64,000 nt of DNA, from positions 930,001-994,000 of the forward strand of contig NZ_FOZI01000002.1 of assembly GCF_900114495.1 (NCBI RefSeq), written 5' to 3'. Below the pieces are notes generated by a model. That model was given only the letters and a program-made list of their open reading frames with translations. It made no database searches and had not been told where the DNA came from. Shown here piece by piece: positions 1 to 9,566 of the stretch (its first letter is position 1; each line of letters opens with the position of its first letter). Both the position numbers and the translations under genes were made by a program. Source of the DNA: Dyella sp. OK004 (GTDB taxonomy: Bacteria > Pseudomonadota > Gammaproteobacteria > Xanthomonadales > Rhodanobacteraceae).

Positions 1-81
1 ATAAATCAACGCACCCGACGCATAAGCCAGGCATAACAGCAGCGCCAGCCGCACCTTCAGCGTATTCAGGCGACGCCACAC
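1..81 (-). CDS. Partial CDS: N-terminus of a probable membrane sensor (histidine kinase?)
   Basis: Only the first 27 codons lie in the window. A GTG at 79-81 opens a frame reading VWRRLNTLKVRLALLLCLAY, that is, a short basic head followed by a hydrophobic segment, as in inner-membrane sensor kinases. The stop of the upstream exported protein (83-85) is two bases away, so the two are probably translated together. The nearby response regulator at 1017-2357 makes a partner kinase plausible. No catalytic domain is visible, so the kinase call is inference; any small-headed membrane protein would look the same. No clear Shine-Dalgarno precedes the GTG. Confidence 0.4.
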   Translation of the reverse strand, partial: MWRRLNTLKVRLALLLCLAYASGALIY

Positions 82-82
82 G

Positions 83-403
83 CTAGCGGACCGATGCCGG
101 TTTGGTACTCGGAATCAGGCAGGACGACGCCGACGGATTCAACTCGCAGGTACGCTCCGGCCGCCCATACGTGCGCTTAGGCGACTGCATCTGAATGCGC
201 GACTTGTATGCCTTGTCGTCATCCTTGAACCGGAAACTCCCCGCCTGCTCGCGCGGCACACTGGCACTACTGCCATAGCTCACACTTCCCGCACGCGCCG
301 GCGCCGGCCAGCTATCACTCCCCGCCGGCACCGCCGACTGCCCCTGCGCCGCCGCCGCGAACAACAAGGCACAAACCATGCCCGTCACCACCATCGAACG
401 CAT
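83..403 (-). CDS. Small exported protein of unknown function (106 aa)
   Basis: I do not recognise this protein. It starts with a typical Sec signal peptide (MRSMVVTGMVCALLFAAAAQ) and ends with a Cys-bearing tail (CELNPSASSC) that could form a disulfide in the periplasm. The middle is rich in Ser, Pro and charged residues and looks largely unstructured. The ATG at 401-403 was chosen over an in-frame upstream start because AGGGA lies seven bases before it. It sits directly upstream of the partial membrane protein at 1-81 and could be its periplasmic accessory, but that is only suggested by position. Confidence 0.6.
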   Translation of the reverse strand: MRSMVVTGMVCALLFAAAAQGQSAVPAGSDSWPAPARAGSVSYGSSASVPREQAGSFRFKDDDKAYKSRIQMQSPKRTYGRPERTCELNPSASSCLIPSTKPASVR

Positions 404-518
404 GACAGATTCCCTGACCACCAGCAATGCCCGGCATCTTGATATGCCCCATCAACGACGGCAACCATCTTTCGGCATGCGTGAGTGAAGCTTGTGAAGT
501 AGCGACGTCGTATCGAGC

Positions 519-557
519 ACCCACCCCTCACCCCAACACTCTCCCCGGAGGGGAGAG
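519..557. repeat. C-rich interspersed repeat, copy 1
   Basis: A lead sequence (CCCCTCACCCCAAC) is followed by a perfect 8-bp inverted repeat CTCTCCCC-GGA-GGGGAGAG at 539-557. The same lead plus a shorter hairpin recurs at 940-976. These resemble intergenic palindromic (REP-like) repeats. Confidence 0.6.
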
Positions 558-679
558 GGAGGTGTGGCGCTTCGATGGGGAAATAGACGATCAGAGCAAA
601 AGAGAACTATCCCGACGCCTGACACTGGAAAAGGCGCCGCTACAAAGCCCGCCGCCTGCTCTTCAGGCCATTTCTCTTT

Positions 680-786
680 GGTTACTTTCTCTTTACTCCG
701 GGCATCCATGCCCTCCGCCCTTCGGGCCAGCTGCACTGTTCGCACCCGCTCCTGCGGGTGCGTGGGCCAGCAAAGAGAAAGTGACC
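680..786. repeat. Nested palindromic element (about 107 bp)
   Basis: The ends GGTTACTTTCTCTTT (680-694) and AAAGAGAAAGTGACC (772-786) are inverted repeats matching at 14 of 15 positions. Inside are two perfect smaller hairpins, GGGCAT-CC-ATGCCC (700-713) and GCACCCGC-TCCT-GCGGGTGC (742-761). The whole could fold as one branched structure. I recall similar TTACTTTCTCTTT palindromes scattered in xanthomonad genomes, but cannot search here. There is no transposase. Confidence 0.55.
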
Positions 787-939
787 CGGACCGCGGCAGC
801 GGTTCGGAAGCCCGCGGCAGGCGAGCCAGGGCACGCAGACGCGACAACCGAGCGATAAGGCACTGGATGACCAGCTTCGCTGTTGAAAAGCGCCTCCGGC
901 CTGCGCCGGAATGACGAAGTAGGAGGGAACATCGCAAGC

Positions 940-976
940 ACCCGCCCCTCACCCCAACCCACTCCCCGAAGGGGAG
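940..976. repeat. C-rich interspersed repeat, copy 2
   Basis: This shares the CCCCTCACCCCAAC lead with the copy at 519-557 and ends in the hairpin CTCCCC-GAA-GGGGAG (962-976). It lies just past the 3' end of the response regulator gene, which is on the minus strand. Confidence 0.55.
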
Positions 977-1016
977 GGGGAGCTAGTGCAAAACACTGAC
1001 CAGCTGCGCCGCGCTA

Positions 1017-2357
<1,341 letters not shown>

Positions 2358-2430
2358 CGGGCTCTTACGCATGCAGACATGGATGCATCCTGCCGGCAAA
2401 AGGTTGTAATGACCATCGGCCTAGTCAGGC

Positions 2431-4248
2431 TCATGGCGCCGCCACTGGGTGGGCCGACGCCTTGCCAGCCTGCACCGCGGCGATCCAGGCATCGGTGCGG
2501 GCTTCCAGCACGTCCAGCGGCAGTGCGCCACCGCCGAGGATTTCGTCGTGGAAAGCGCGGATATCGAACTTGTCGCCCAGCGTCTTCTTCGCCCGCTCAC
2601 GCAGCTCGAGAATCTTCAGCTGCCCCATCTTGTAAGCCAGCGCCTGGCCCGGCCAGGTGACGTAGCGATCGGTCTCGGCCTGCAAATCCGGCTCGTCCTG
2701 GCTGGAGTGTGCGTGGAAGAAATCCACCATCTGCTGGCGCGTCCAGTGCTTGTAGTGCACACCGGTGTCGAGCACCAGGCGGTTCGCACGCAGCAGCTCG
2801 TCGGACAGGCGGCCGTAGTCGGAGATCGGGTCCTTGTAGAAGCCGATATCCTTGCCCAGGCGCTCCGCATACAGCGCCCAGCCCTCGATGTAGGCGGTAT
2901 AGCCTGCCTGCTGGCGGAACGGCGGTAGCGCCGGCAAGGTCTGCGCGATCGAGATCTGCATGTGATGGCCGGGAATCGCCTCGTGATACGCGGTCGATTC
3001 AATCGTCGGCGTGGTGCGATTGGCGAAGTCGCCGGTGTTGACGTACACCTGCCCCGGCCGCGAACCGTCCGGCGTGCCCTGGTGGTATTCGGCACCGGGC
3101 GCTTCCTTCTCGCGGTACGCCTCGACCGGCAACACTTCCACCTTGGTCTTCGGCAGCAGGCCGAACAGCTTCGGCAGCTCCGGCTGCATCTGCGCGATAA
3201 AGCCGCGATAGCGGTTGAGGATGTCTTCGCGCGACGTCGGATGCACCTTCGGGTCGGTCTTCAGCGCATCGCGGAAGCTGACCAGGTCCTTGTAACCCTG
3301 CGCCTTGGCGATGGCGGTCATCTCCACCTCGATGCGCGTCACCTCGGCCAGGCCGAGCTCGTGGATGTGCTCCGGGCTCTCCTTGGTCGTGGTCATCTGC
3401 TCGACGTCGTAGCGATAGATGGCGTCGCCGTTCGGCAACTGCCAGATACCGGGCTGGGTACGGCCATGTGGCGCGTAATCCTTGGCCACGAACTCGCCGA
3501 GCTTGCGATACGCCGGACGCACCTGGTTGTCGATGGCGGCGACGATCGCATCGTGCAGACGCTTGCGGTCCGCCTGCGGCACCGCGTCAGGGAAATGCTT
3601 CAGCGGTTCGGCGAACGCATTCTCCTCACCCGCCGGCTTGGCGATGCTGTCGATCTGCGTCACCACTTTTTCCAGCAGATAGCGCGGCGGCATCATGCCG
3701 TCCTTCATACCCTGCCGCGCCACCGCGGTGGCCTGCTCCAGCACCTGCGGAATCGCGCGCAGGCGCGCCAGGTAATCCTCGTACTGCTTGGTGGTGTCGA
3801 AGGGAATCGAGCTGACAAAACCCGGCAACTGCAGATGCACGCCGCTCATCTGCTCCAGCGGCATCTCATATAGCTTGAGGTCGACGCCGCGCAGGTTGTC
3901 CTTGAGCTGGCGCACCATCAGTTGCTGGTTGAGCTTGTCCTCTTCCGGGAAGCCGGTGGTGTCGATGGCCTCGAAACGCTTGAGGAAACCCTCGGTGACC
4001 TTGCGCTCCGCCGCCACATGCGCCAGCGACGCATCGCTCCAGCGATCGTTGTAGCGCAGGTCGCCAAGGATGGTGGCGAACTCCGGCGCGTTCTGCAGCG
4101 AGTGCTGCCATTGCTCGGCGAGCAGCGCATTGAGGGCCTTCACCCGGGTTGCCACGTCAGCCTGGGCAGGCTTCGCCACCGGCTCAGCCAACGCCAGGGT
4201 GACCGAGCCCATCAAGCTCGCGCAGATCATCAACGACACCAACTTCAT
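2431..4248 (-). CDS. DUF885 family exported peptidase-like protein (605 aa)
   Basis: The protein has a Sec signal peptide (about 1-21, ending LALA) and a long helical domain typical of DUF885. The family's metal-binding signature HEAIPGHH is at 422-429, resembling the HExxH of gluzincin peptidases. It probably acts in the periplasm as a metallopeptidase; this is inferred from family resemblance, not shown. The start is supported by GGAG eight bases before the ATG. It follows the last permease after 80 bases and precedes the response regulator on the same strand, so it is probably part of the exporter regulon and could cleave the exported or sensed peptide. Confidence 0.85.
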   Translation of the reverse strand: MKLVSLMICASLMGSVTLALAEPVAKPAQADVATRVKALNALLAEQWQHSLQNAPEFATILGDLRYNDRWSDASLAHVAAERKVTEGFLKRFEAIDTTGFPEEDKLNQQLMVRQLKDNLRGVDLKLYEMPLEQMSGVHLQLPGFVSSIPFDTTKQYEDYLARLRAIPQVLEQATAVARQGMKDGMMPPRYLLEKVVTQIDSIAKPAGEENAFAEPLKHFPDAVPQADRKRLHDAIVAAIDNQVRPAYRKLGEFVAKDYAPHGRTQPGIWQLPNGDAIYRYDVEQMTTTKESPEHIHELGLAEVTRIEVEMTAIAKAQGYKDLVSFRDALKTDPKVHPTSREDILNRYRGFIAQMQPELPKLFGLLPKTKVEVLPVEAYREKEAPGAEYHQGTPDGSRPGQVYVNTGDFANRTTPTIESTAYHEAIPGHHMQISIAQTLPALPPFRQQAGYTAYIEGWALYAERLGKDIGFYKDPISDYGRLSDELLRANRLVLDTGVHYKHWTRQQMVDFFHAHSSQDEPDLQAETDRYVTWPGQALAYKMGQLKILELRERAKKTLGDKFDIRAFHDEILGGGALPLDVLEARTDAWIAAVQAGKASAHPVAAP

Positions 4249-4328
4249 GGGCGGATCTCCAATGCGGAATGCAAAAACCTATTGTGACCGCATCGGAGCC
4301 GTCCATCACGTGCCAGAGCGCACGTAAA

Positions 4329-5543
4329 TCACACCGATCGCGTCGCCACTACCGGCGGAACCGCCGCCGCCTTCAGTGCCGGCCCCAACACCGCCAGCTG
4401 CCCCAAAGCCCACAGCACCACTGCGCCAACCGGCAAGTAGAACAACGGCAGGCGTGGCAGTTCGTAGAACTTCATCAGCAGCAAATTGAGTGCGAATGCC
4501 ATCACCATGCCCAGTGCAATGCCACCAGTGACGATCAGGAAGTTCTCGGTCTGGAAATAGCTGAGAATGTCATGCCGCGTCGCGCCAATAGCGCGGCGGA
4601 TGCCGATCTGCTTGCGGCGCTGCTGCACCCAGAAGCTGGCCAGGCCGACGATACCGAGCGCTGTCACCATCAGCAACGCGACGATTACGCCGACTAGCAT
4701 GCCGGTCATGACACGATCCTGCTGAAAGAATTTTTCGCGTAGATCGCTGATGGTCTGCGTACCCTGCTGATCGAGCACAACATCCGGCGCCACTATAGCG
4801 ATGGCCTCGCGAGCATCGCGTAGCACGCGCTGGATATCAGCCGGTGCTGCCTTGATCAGATAGTTGCCCGAAAGCATCGGCCCCGGCTGCCCGGGGACGA
4901 AGACGGACCAACCCGAGGTGCCGGCGCCGCGCATGCCCGGATCAGGTGTTACCAGATGATCGATGATACCGACTACCTGATAACGCCATTTGTCCAGCCA
5001 AAATGGCTTACCCAGCGGGTCGGCGCCGGGCCACAAATGCTCAGCCAGCTCGCGTGTCATCAGCACAGGCGCGGAACTCGGGAAAACACCGGTGAACGGT
5101 TGATAGTCATCCGCCTGCAAGGCGCGGCCAGCGACCACATGCAATCCCAATGCCTCCGCACTGCCCGGGCCACCGAGATAAAACTCGATCACTCCGCCCA
5201 AATGCTGGCCCTCGGCATCTGTGGTGATGCCCGACGTGCCGCGCCGCTCACCAAACGGAATGGAGTTGAGCACGCTGACCGACTGCACGCCCGGGATAGC
5301 GCGAAGGCCTGCTGTCACCCTCGCATTGATATCTACAGACTGGCTGTCTTCGTAGCCGCTGATCTTCAATGACGCGAGCGAGGTCTCGTCGATACCGCTT
5401 TGAACATGTATGTCCTGGACGCGATTGGCGATCAGGAAACACGCGTTGCATAACACCGCGCAGGCCAGCGCGATCTCCAGGCCGATCAATAGCGAGGCGA
5501 GCCGGTGACGGCGAAGGGCCGCGAGTATGGGTTGTATCTGCAT
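4329..5543 (-). CDS. FtsX/MacB-like ABC permease, B type of pair 4 (404 aa)
   Basis: An inner-membrane permease of the MacB_PCD plus FtsX type: one N-terminal membrane segment (LLIGLEIALACAVLCNACFL), a periplasmic domain of roughly 220 residues, then three C-terminal membrane segments around the FtsX core (RKQIGIRRAIGATRHDILSY). It ends ATRSV like the other three B permeases. It has no ATP-binding domain and presumably uses the shared ATPase at 14791-15513. It begins seven bases after A4, with AGGA at the junction. Its N-terminus is closest to B3 at 6992-8221, suggesting these two arose by a late duplication. Substrate unknown. Confidence 0.88.
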   Translation of the reverse strand: MQIQPILAALRRHRLASLLIGLEIALACAVLCNACFLIANRVQDIHVQSGIDETSLASLKISGYEDSQSVDINARVTAGLRAIPGVQSVSVLNSIPFGERRGTSGITTDAEGQHLGGVIEFYLGGPGSAEALGLHVVAGRALQADDYQPFTGVFPSSAPVLMTRELAEHLWPGADPLGKPFWLDKWRYQVVGIIDHLVTPDPGMRGAGTSGWSVFVPGQPGPMLSGNYLIKAAPADIQRVLRDAREAIAIVAPDVVLDQQGTQTISDLREKFFQQDRVMTGMLVGVIVALLMVTALGIVGLASFWVQQRRKQIGIRRAIGATRHDILSYFQTENFLIVTGGIALGMVMAFALNLLLMKFYELPRLPLFYLPVGAVVLWALGQLAVLGPALKAAAVPPVVATRSV

Positions 5544-5550
5544 AAGATCC

Positions 5551-6873
5551 TCAGAGCGTCTTCAACTGCAGGCCTGGTGCTACGCGGCTTGCCCGTGCCG
5601 CAGGCAGCAAGCCGGCGACAAGACTGGTGGCAATGGCGAGCGCGAAAGTGAGCAGGAACATGCTGCCGTCCAGATGGGCCAGATCGGCGAAGGCCACTGG
5701 CTGGCTGCGCACCACCCATAGTCCGGCCAAGGTCAGCAACAGGCCACCGAGGCCACCCAGCAATCCCACTATGCCTGCCTCGACCAGGCATTGCGCGAAG
5801 ATGGCGCCGCGGCTGGCACCCAGCGCCCGGCGCACGCCAATCTCACCCGAACGCCGCAGGAATTTCGCGAGCAGAAGACCAATGGTGTTGAACAGGCAGA
5901 TCGCAAGGAAGGCAAAGGCGAGCCAGGTCTGCAAGCGCACATCGCTCGGCACTACCCCATTGAAATCCAGCCATTCCATCAAGCTGCGCAGCCGGGTGTT
6001 CTGCGGCCTCACCACACGCCCCAGCGCATGCTGTTGCGCTGCATAGCCATCGAGAAAGCGTTTGAACGCCGCTACTTTCGTCGGATTGTTGAGCTGCACC
6101 CATACGCCGAGCCACGCACACGGCGCGTTCTGCAAGTGCCCCGGCGTCGGCGCGGGATGCCAACAGGTGTACTGATAGAAATTGCCGTCGTTAATTTCGA
6201 GACCGCTGGTGAACGGAGTGAATACATCCTGCGTCTTGCTGTAGAAATCGGCCGTCTTGCCCGCCGCGAAGCGGCCGCCGGCAACGGTGTAGAACTGCGG
6301 CGCGGGGCGCCATGGCGCCAATACGCCGACGATACGCACGTCCGTATCACGCAGGCGCAAAGTACGACCCACACTATTGGCGCCATTGAAAAGCTTGGCA
6401 TTGAGGTCCGATGAAATCACCGCCACACGCGCGTGCTTATCGTCATCCTCGGCATGCCACGCGCCGCCGTACCGGAACGGCACATCGAACATGGCGAAGA
6501 AATCGGACGTGGTAGATAGCATCGAGGGAATCAGTGGCGGCAGTTGCGTATCCGGCGCGCGCAACTTCACCGGACTATCGACCACCACCGTCTGCCGATC
6601 GGCCAGATGTGCGTTCAATATGTCCATAGCCGTCGGATAGTCGAGCTTGTCCAGCGGCTCCTTGTAGTTACCTGGTGTGGGATTCGAGTCGACCTGCGGA
6701 TAGAACAGCGACCCGCTTCGCCCCGGCAGCGGATCACCCGATAGCAAATGCATCACCGTCAGCGTGGTCATGCTCGCACCGATACCTACGGCGATAGCCA
6801 GCACCATCAGCGCCGTGAGTACCTTGTTGCGCTTGAGACTGCGCAAGGCAAGGTCGAGGTAGTAACCAAACAT
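5551..6873 (-). CDS. FtsX/MacB-like ABC permease, A type of pair 4 (440 aa)
   Basis: This has the same four-segment permease architecture but belongs to the A subtype, which begins MFxYYLxLALRSL and ends LQLK. The FtsX core reads EIGVRRALGASRGAIFAQ. Its periplasmic domain carries two cysteines (YTCWHP and NAPCAW) at the place where all four A permeases have a Cys pair just before a WVQL-like segment, so a conserved disulfide is likely. Its N-terminus is nearly the same as that of A3 (LDLALRSLKRNKVLTALMV). It is preceded by a 118-base gap containing a large inverted repeat, the widest gap between permease genes. Confidence 0.88.
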   Translation of the reverse strand: MFGYYLDLALRSLKRNKVLTALMVLAIAVGIGASMTTLTVMHLLSGDPLPGRSGSLFYPQVDSNPTPGNYKEPLDKLDYPTAMDILNAHLADRQTVVVDSPVKLRAPDTQLPPLIPSMLSTTSDFFAMFDVPFRYGGAWHAEDDDKHARVAVISSDLNAKLFNGANSVGRTLRLRDTDVRIVGVLAPWRPAPQFYTVAGGRFAAGKTADFYSKTQDVFTPFTSGLEINDGNFYQYTCWHPAPTPGHLQNAPCAWLGVWVQLNNPTKVAAFKRFLDGYAAQQHALGRVVRPQNTRLRSLMEWLDFNGVVPSDVRLQTWLAFAFLAICLFNTIGLLLAKFLRRSGEIGVRRALGASRGAIFAQCLVEAGIVGLLGGLGGLLLTLAGLWVVRSQPVAFADLAHLDGSMFLLTFALAIATSLVAGLLPAARASRVAPGLQLKTL

Positions 6874-6901
6874 GTCTCACTCCATCGACAGAATGACTCA
6901 C

Positions 6902-6975
6902 CGGTAGGAGCGCACCCTGTGCGCGACCGCTCTGCGTGCGACAAAGAGCATCGTGCACAGGGTGCGCTCCTACCG
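6902..6975. repeat. Inverted repeat with GGTAGGAGCGCACCCTGTGC arms
   Basis: Two arms, 6903-6922 and 6955-6974, are perfect 20-base reverse complements around a 32-base spacer; the match extends by one more base pair outward. It lies in the gap between B3 and A4. One arm reappears at 55813-55829, so this is a dispersed repeat family. In mRNA it would form a strong hairpin that might stabilise upstream message or limit read-through into pair 4. Confidence 0.8.
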
Positions 6976-6991
6976 AATCACGAAACGCATA

Positions 6992-8221
6992 TCACACCGA
7001 GCGAGTCGCCACTACCGGCGGCACGGCGGCCGCACGCATGGCCGGCCCAAGCACTGCGGCCTGCCCAATCAACCACAGCAACACCGCCCCGACCGGGAAA
7101 TAGATGGCGGGCAAACGCGGCAGCTCGTAATGCGTCATCAGGAACAGATTGATGCCATAGGCGAGCACCATGCCGATCGCAATGCCAATGGTGGCGAGCA
7201 GGAAGTTCTCGGTCTGGAAGTAATGAAGAATGTGACGACGGGTCGCGCCAAGCGCGCGCCGCACACCGATCTGCCGGCGACGCTGCGCCACCCAGAAGCT
7301 GCCGAGACCGACGATGCCCAGTGCAGTAACCACCAGCAGCGCAATACATACACCCACCAGCAGGCCGGTCATGGCGCGATCGTTCTGGAAGAATTTTTCG
7401 CGGACTTCGTCCCACGTGCGCTTCTTCAACACCACGCGGTTCGGATTGATCAGCTTGAGTTTCTCCAGCGCCGTTTTGAGCACGCGGTCGCGATCCTGCG
7501 GCGCCGTGCGAATCACGTACTGACCGCTATTGACGCGGATGGGAATGACCATGCTGTATTGCGCCGCGCTGTCATCCCAAATGGAAGGCCGCACCAGAGT
7601 CTTCATCAGGCCGACCACGGTCAAAGGCAGTTCGCTTCCCATATACAACTGCTTACCCAGGGCCTGCTGCCCCGGCCAGAGACGTTCGGCCATCGCCTGG
7701 GTAATCACCACCGAATGGGGTAGCGCCTTGCTATTGCTTTCACCGGCGGCAAAGGCCTTGATCGCGTCTTCAAGGTCCACGTACTCATCCGACTGCAGAA
7801 AACGGCCAGCAACGAGCTGCACGCCAAGGGTCTCTGCGACGTTCTCGCCGAAATAATTGGTGGCGTTCAAGGTCGACTTGTTTTGCTTCGGATCGATCTT
7901 GATGCCGCTGTTATTCGAGGAGTTGCCGAACGGCACCTGCTCTACCGCCGCCACCGCCGTCACTCCGGGGATCTGCCGGATGGCGGCCATGTCCGCCGCG
8001 GTGCGCGCTTTCTCATCCGCCTTCGCGCCGATATTGGCCAGCTCGATATGCAACAGCTCGTGTTCGGCGATGCCACTGGGCATATGGATGCGATCGATGC
8101 GCTGACTGATCAGGAACACTGCGTTGCAAACAATGGCGCAGGTCAGGGCGATCTCAAGAATTACCAGCAAGGCGGTGATCTTGTGCCGGCGTAAGGTAGA
8201 TAGGATCGGAAGGATGTCCAT
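6992..8221 (-). CDS. FtsX/MacB-like ABC permease, B type of pair 3 (409 aa)
   Basis: B-type permease with N-terminal membrane segment LLVILEIALTCAIVCNAVFL, the PSGI motif shared by B proteins, a periplasmic domain and the C-terminal FtsX core (RRQIGVRRALGATRRHILHY). It ends VVATRSV. A GTG start at 8233 would overlap A3 by four bases, but the ATG at 8219-8221 has AGGA five bases upstream and gives the same N-terminal length as its relatives, so I prefer it. It presumably pairs with A3 as a heterodimer, by analogy with two-permease LolCE-type transporters. Confidence 0.87.
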   Translation of the reverse strand: MDILPILSTLRRHKITALLVILEIALTCAIVCNAVFLISQRIDRIHMPSGIAEHELLHIELANIGAKADEKARTAADMAAIRQIPGVTAVAAVEQVPFGNSSNNSGIKIDPKQNKSTLNATNYFGENVAETLGVQLVAGRFLQSDEYVDLEDAIKAFAAGESNSKALPHSVVITQAMAERLWPGQQALGKQLYMGSELPLTVVGLMKTLVRPSIWDDSAAQYSMVIPIRVNSGQYVIRTAPQDRDRVLKTALEKLKLINPNRVVLKKRTWDEVREKFFQNDRAMTGLLVGVCIALLVVTALGIVGLGSFWVAQRRRQIGVRRALGATRRHILHYFQTENFLLATIGIAIGMVLAYGINLFLMTHYELPRLPAIYFPVGAVLLWLIGQAAVLGPAMRAAAVPPVVATRSV

Positions 8222-8229
8222 GGCGTTCC

Positions 8230-9534
8230 TCACTGGCTCTTCAGTTGCAGCGCTGGGGTGATCTGGCAGGCACGCCAGGCCGGCAACAGACCCGCAAGCA
8301 GACTGGAGATAAGCGCTAGCATGAAGGTCACCAGCAACATCGAAATATCGAGATGGGCCAGCGAGGCATAGTCCGCCGGTTGCAATCGCACCAACCAGAG
8401 ACCAAGGAAGGCCAGCACCAAGCCACCTACGCCACCCGCCAGGCCGATCACGCCAGCCTCCACCAGCAGCTGCACGAACACCTCGCGCTTGGAAGCGCCC
8501 AGGGCCCGGCGGACACCGAGCTCACCGGCGCGGCGCAGAAACTTCGCCAGCATCAGCCCCACCGTATTGACCAGACACACCAGCAGGAAGCCCAGGGCCA
8601 GCCAGCTCTGCAGACGCACGTCGCTGGGCACCACCTTGTTGACGTCCATCCACTCCATCACGTTCGACAGACGCACATTGGACGGCCGCTGGAAACGTCC
8701 CAGCGCTTTCTGCTCTTTCGAGTAGTTGTCCAGGAAAGTGCGGTAGTCAGCAGCCTTGTCCGCGCTTTCCAGCTGCACCCAGAACTGCAGCCAGACGCAG
8801 GTGGCGGTCTCGATATGCTCGTTGTCGCCACCGCCCCTGCCCCAGCAGTTCATACTGCCGTTGCGTTCGAAACGCAGGTCGCGCGCCGTGGTCAGCGGCA
8901 CGAAGACATCCTCCGTGGCGGAGTAGTTACCCATATTGAGATCGTAGAAGTGCGGGTTCGGCCGCCAAGTGTCGAGCACGCCGATCACACGGAACGCCGT
9001 GTCTTTCATGCGCAGAATCTTGCCGGTGCTGTCGTTGCCGCCGTACAGCTTGTCGTTGAGCGAGCGGGTAATCACCGCCACCCGGGCTTTGCCGTTGTCT
9101 TCCGCTTCGCTCCAGCCGCGGCCGAAGAGAAACGGCGTCTCGAACATCGGGAAGAAATCGGCGGTGGTGAAGCGCGCATCGCTGAAGAAGGGATCCATGC
9201 CCGACTGCGCCGGCTGCACCGGCACGGCACCGCCGGTCATCAGCGCCTGGCGCTCGCCGCGCTTGGCCTTGAGCAGGTTCATGCCGTCGATCCAGGTCAC
9301 CTGCCGCGCCGGCTCCTTGTTCGGCTCGTAACCATCCATGTCCTCCGGGTCGATCTGCGGATAGAACAACCGCGCGCTCTTGCCCGGCAACGGATCGCCG
9401 GAAAGCACATGCAACACGGTGAATGTGGTCATACAGGCGCCAATGCCCAGTGCGATGGCAATCACCATCAGCGCGGTGAGCACCTTGTTGCGTTTGAGGC
9501 TGCGTAGTGCCAGATCCAGGTAGTACGAAAACAT
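8230..9534 (-). CDS. FtsX/MacB-like ABC permease, A type of pair 3 (434 aa)
   Basis: A-type permease beginning MFSYYLDLALRSLKRNKVLT and ending LQLKSQ. The FtsX core reads ELGVRRALGASKREVFVQ. The periplasmic Cys pair of the A subtype is present (SMNCWG and TATCVWL). It is closer to A4 than to A1 or A2 at both ends, which fits an ancestral pair having duplicated into two lineages and each duplicating again. It follows B2 after 32 bases and precedes B3 with its stop codon next to the B3 ribosome-binding site. Confidence 0.88.
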   Translation of the reverse strand: MFSYYLDLALRSLKRNKVLTALMVIAIALGIGACMTTFTVLHVLSGDPLPGKSARLFYPQIDPEDMDGYEPNKEPARQVTWIDGMNLLKAKRGERQALMTGGAVPVQPAQSGMDPFFSDARFTTADFFPMFETPFLFGRGWSEAEDNGKARVAVITRSLNDKLYGGNDSTGKILRMKDTAFRVIGVLDTWRPNPHFYDLNMGNYSATEDVFVPLTTARDLRFERNGSMNCWGRGGGDNEHIETATCVWLQFWVQLESADKAADYRTFLDNYSKEQKALGRFQRPSNVRLSNVMEWMDVNKVVPSDVRLQSWLALGFLLVCLVNTVGLMLAKFLRRAGELGVRRALGASKREVFVQLLVEAGVIGLAGGVGGLVLAFLGLWLVRLQPADYASLAHLDISMLLVTFMLALISSLLAGLLPAWRACQITPALQLKSQ

Positions 9535-9566
9535 GCGACCTCCCCCTTATCGTTCTGGTGCCCGGA

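Larger units (their letters stand above)
404..1016. other. Gene-free interval packed with palindromic repeats
   Basis: About 610 bases between the exported protein and the response regulator contain no convincing gene. Instead they hold two copies of a C-rich repeat (around 519-557 and 940-976), a large nested palindrome (680-786), and a stretch near 890-914 resembling the CCGGAATGACG palindrome found again at 41313-41340. Short open frames here are on repeats and lack ribosome-binding sites. Confidence 0.6.
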
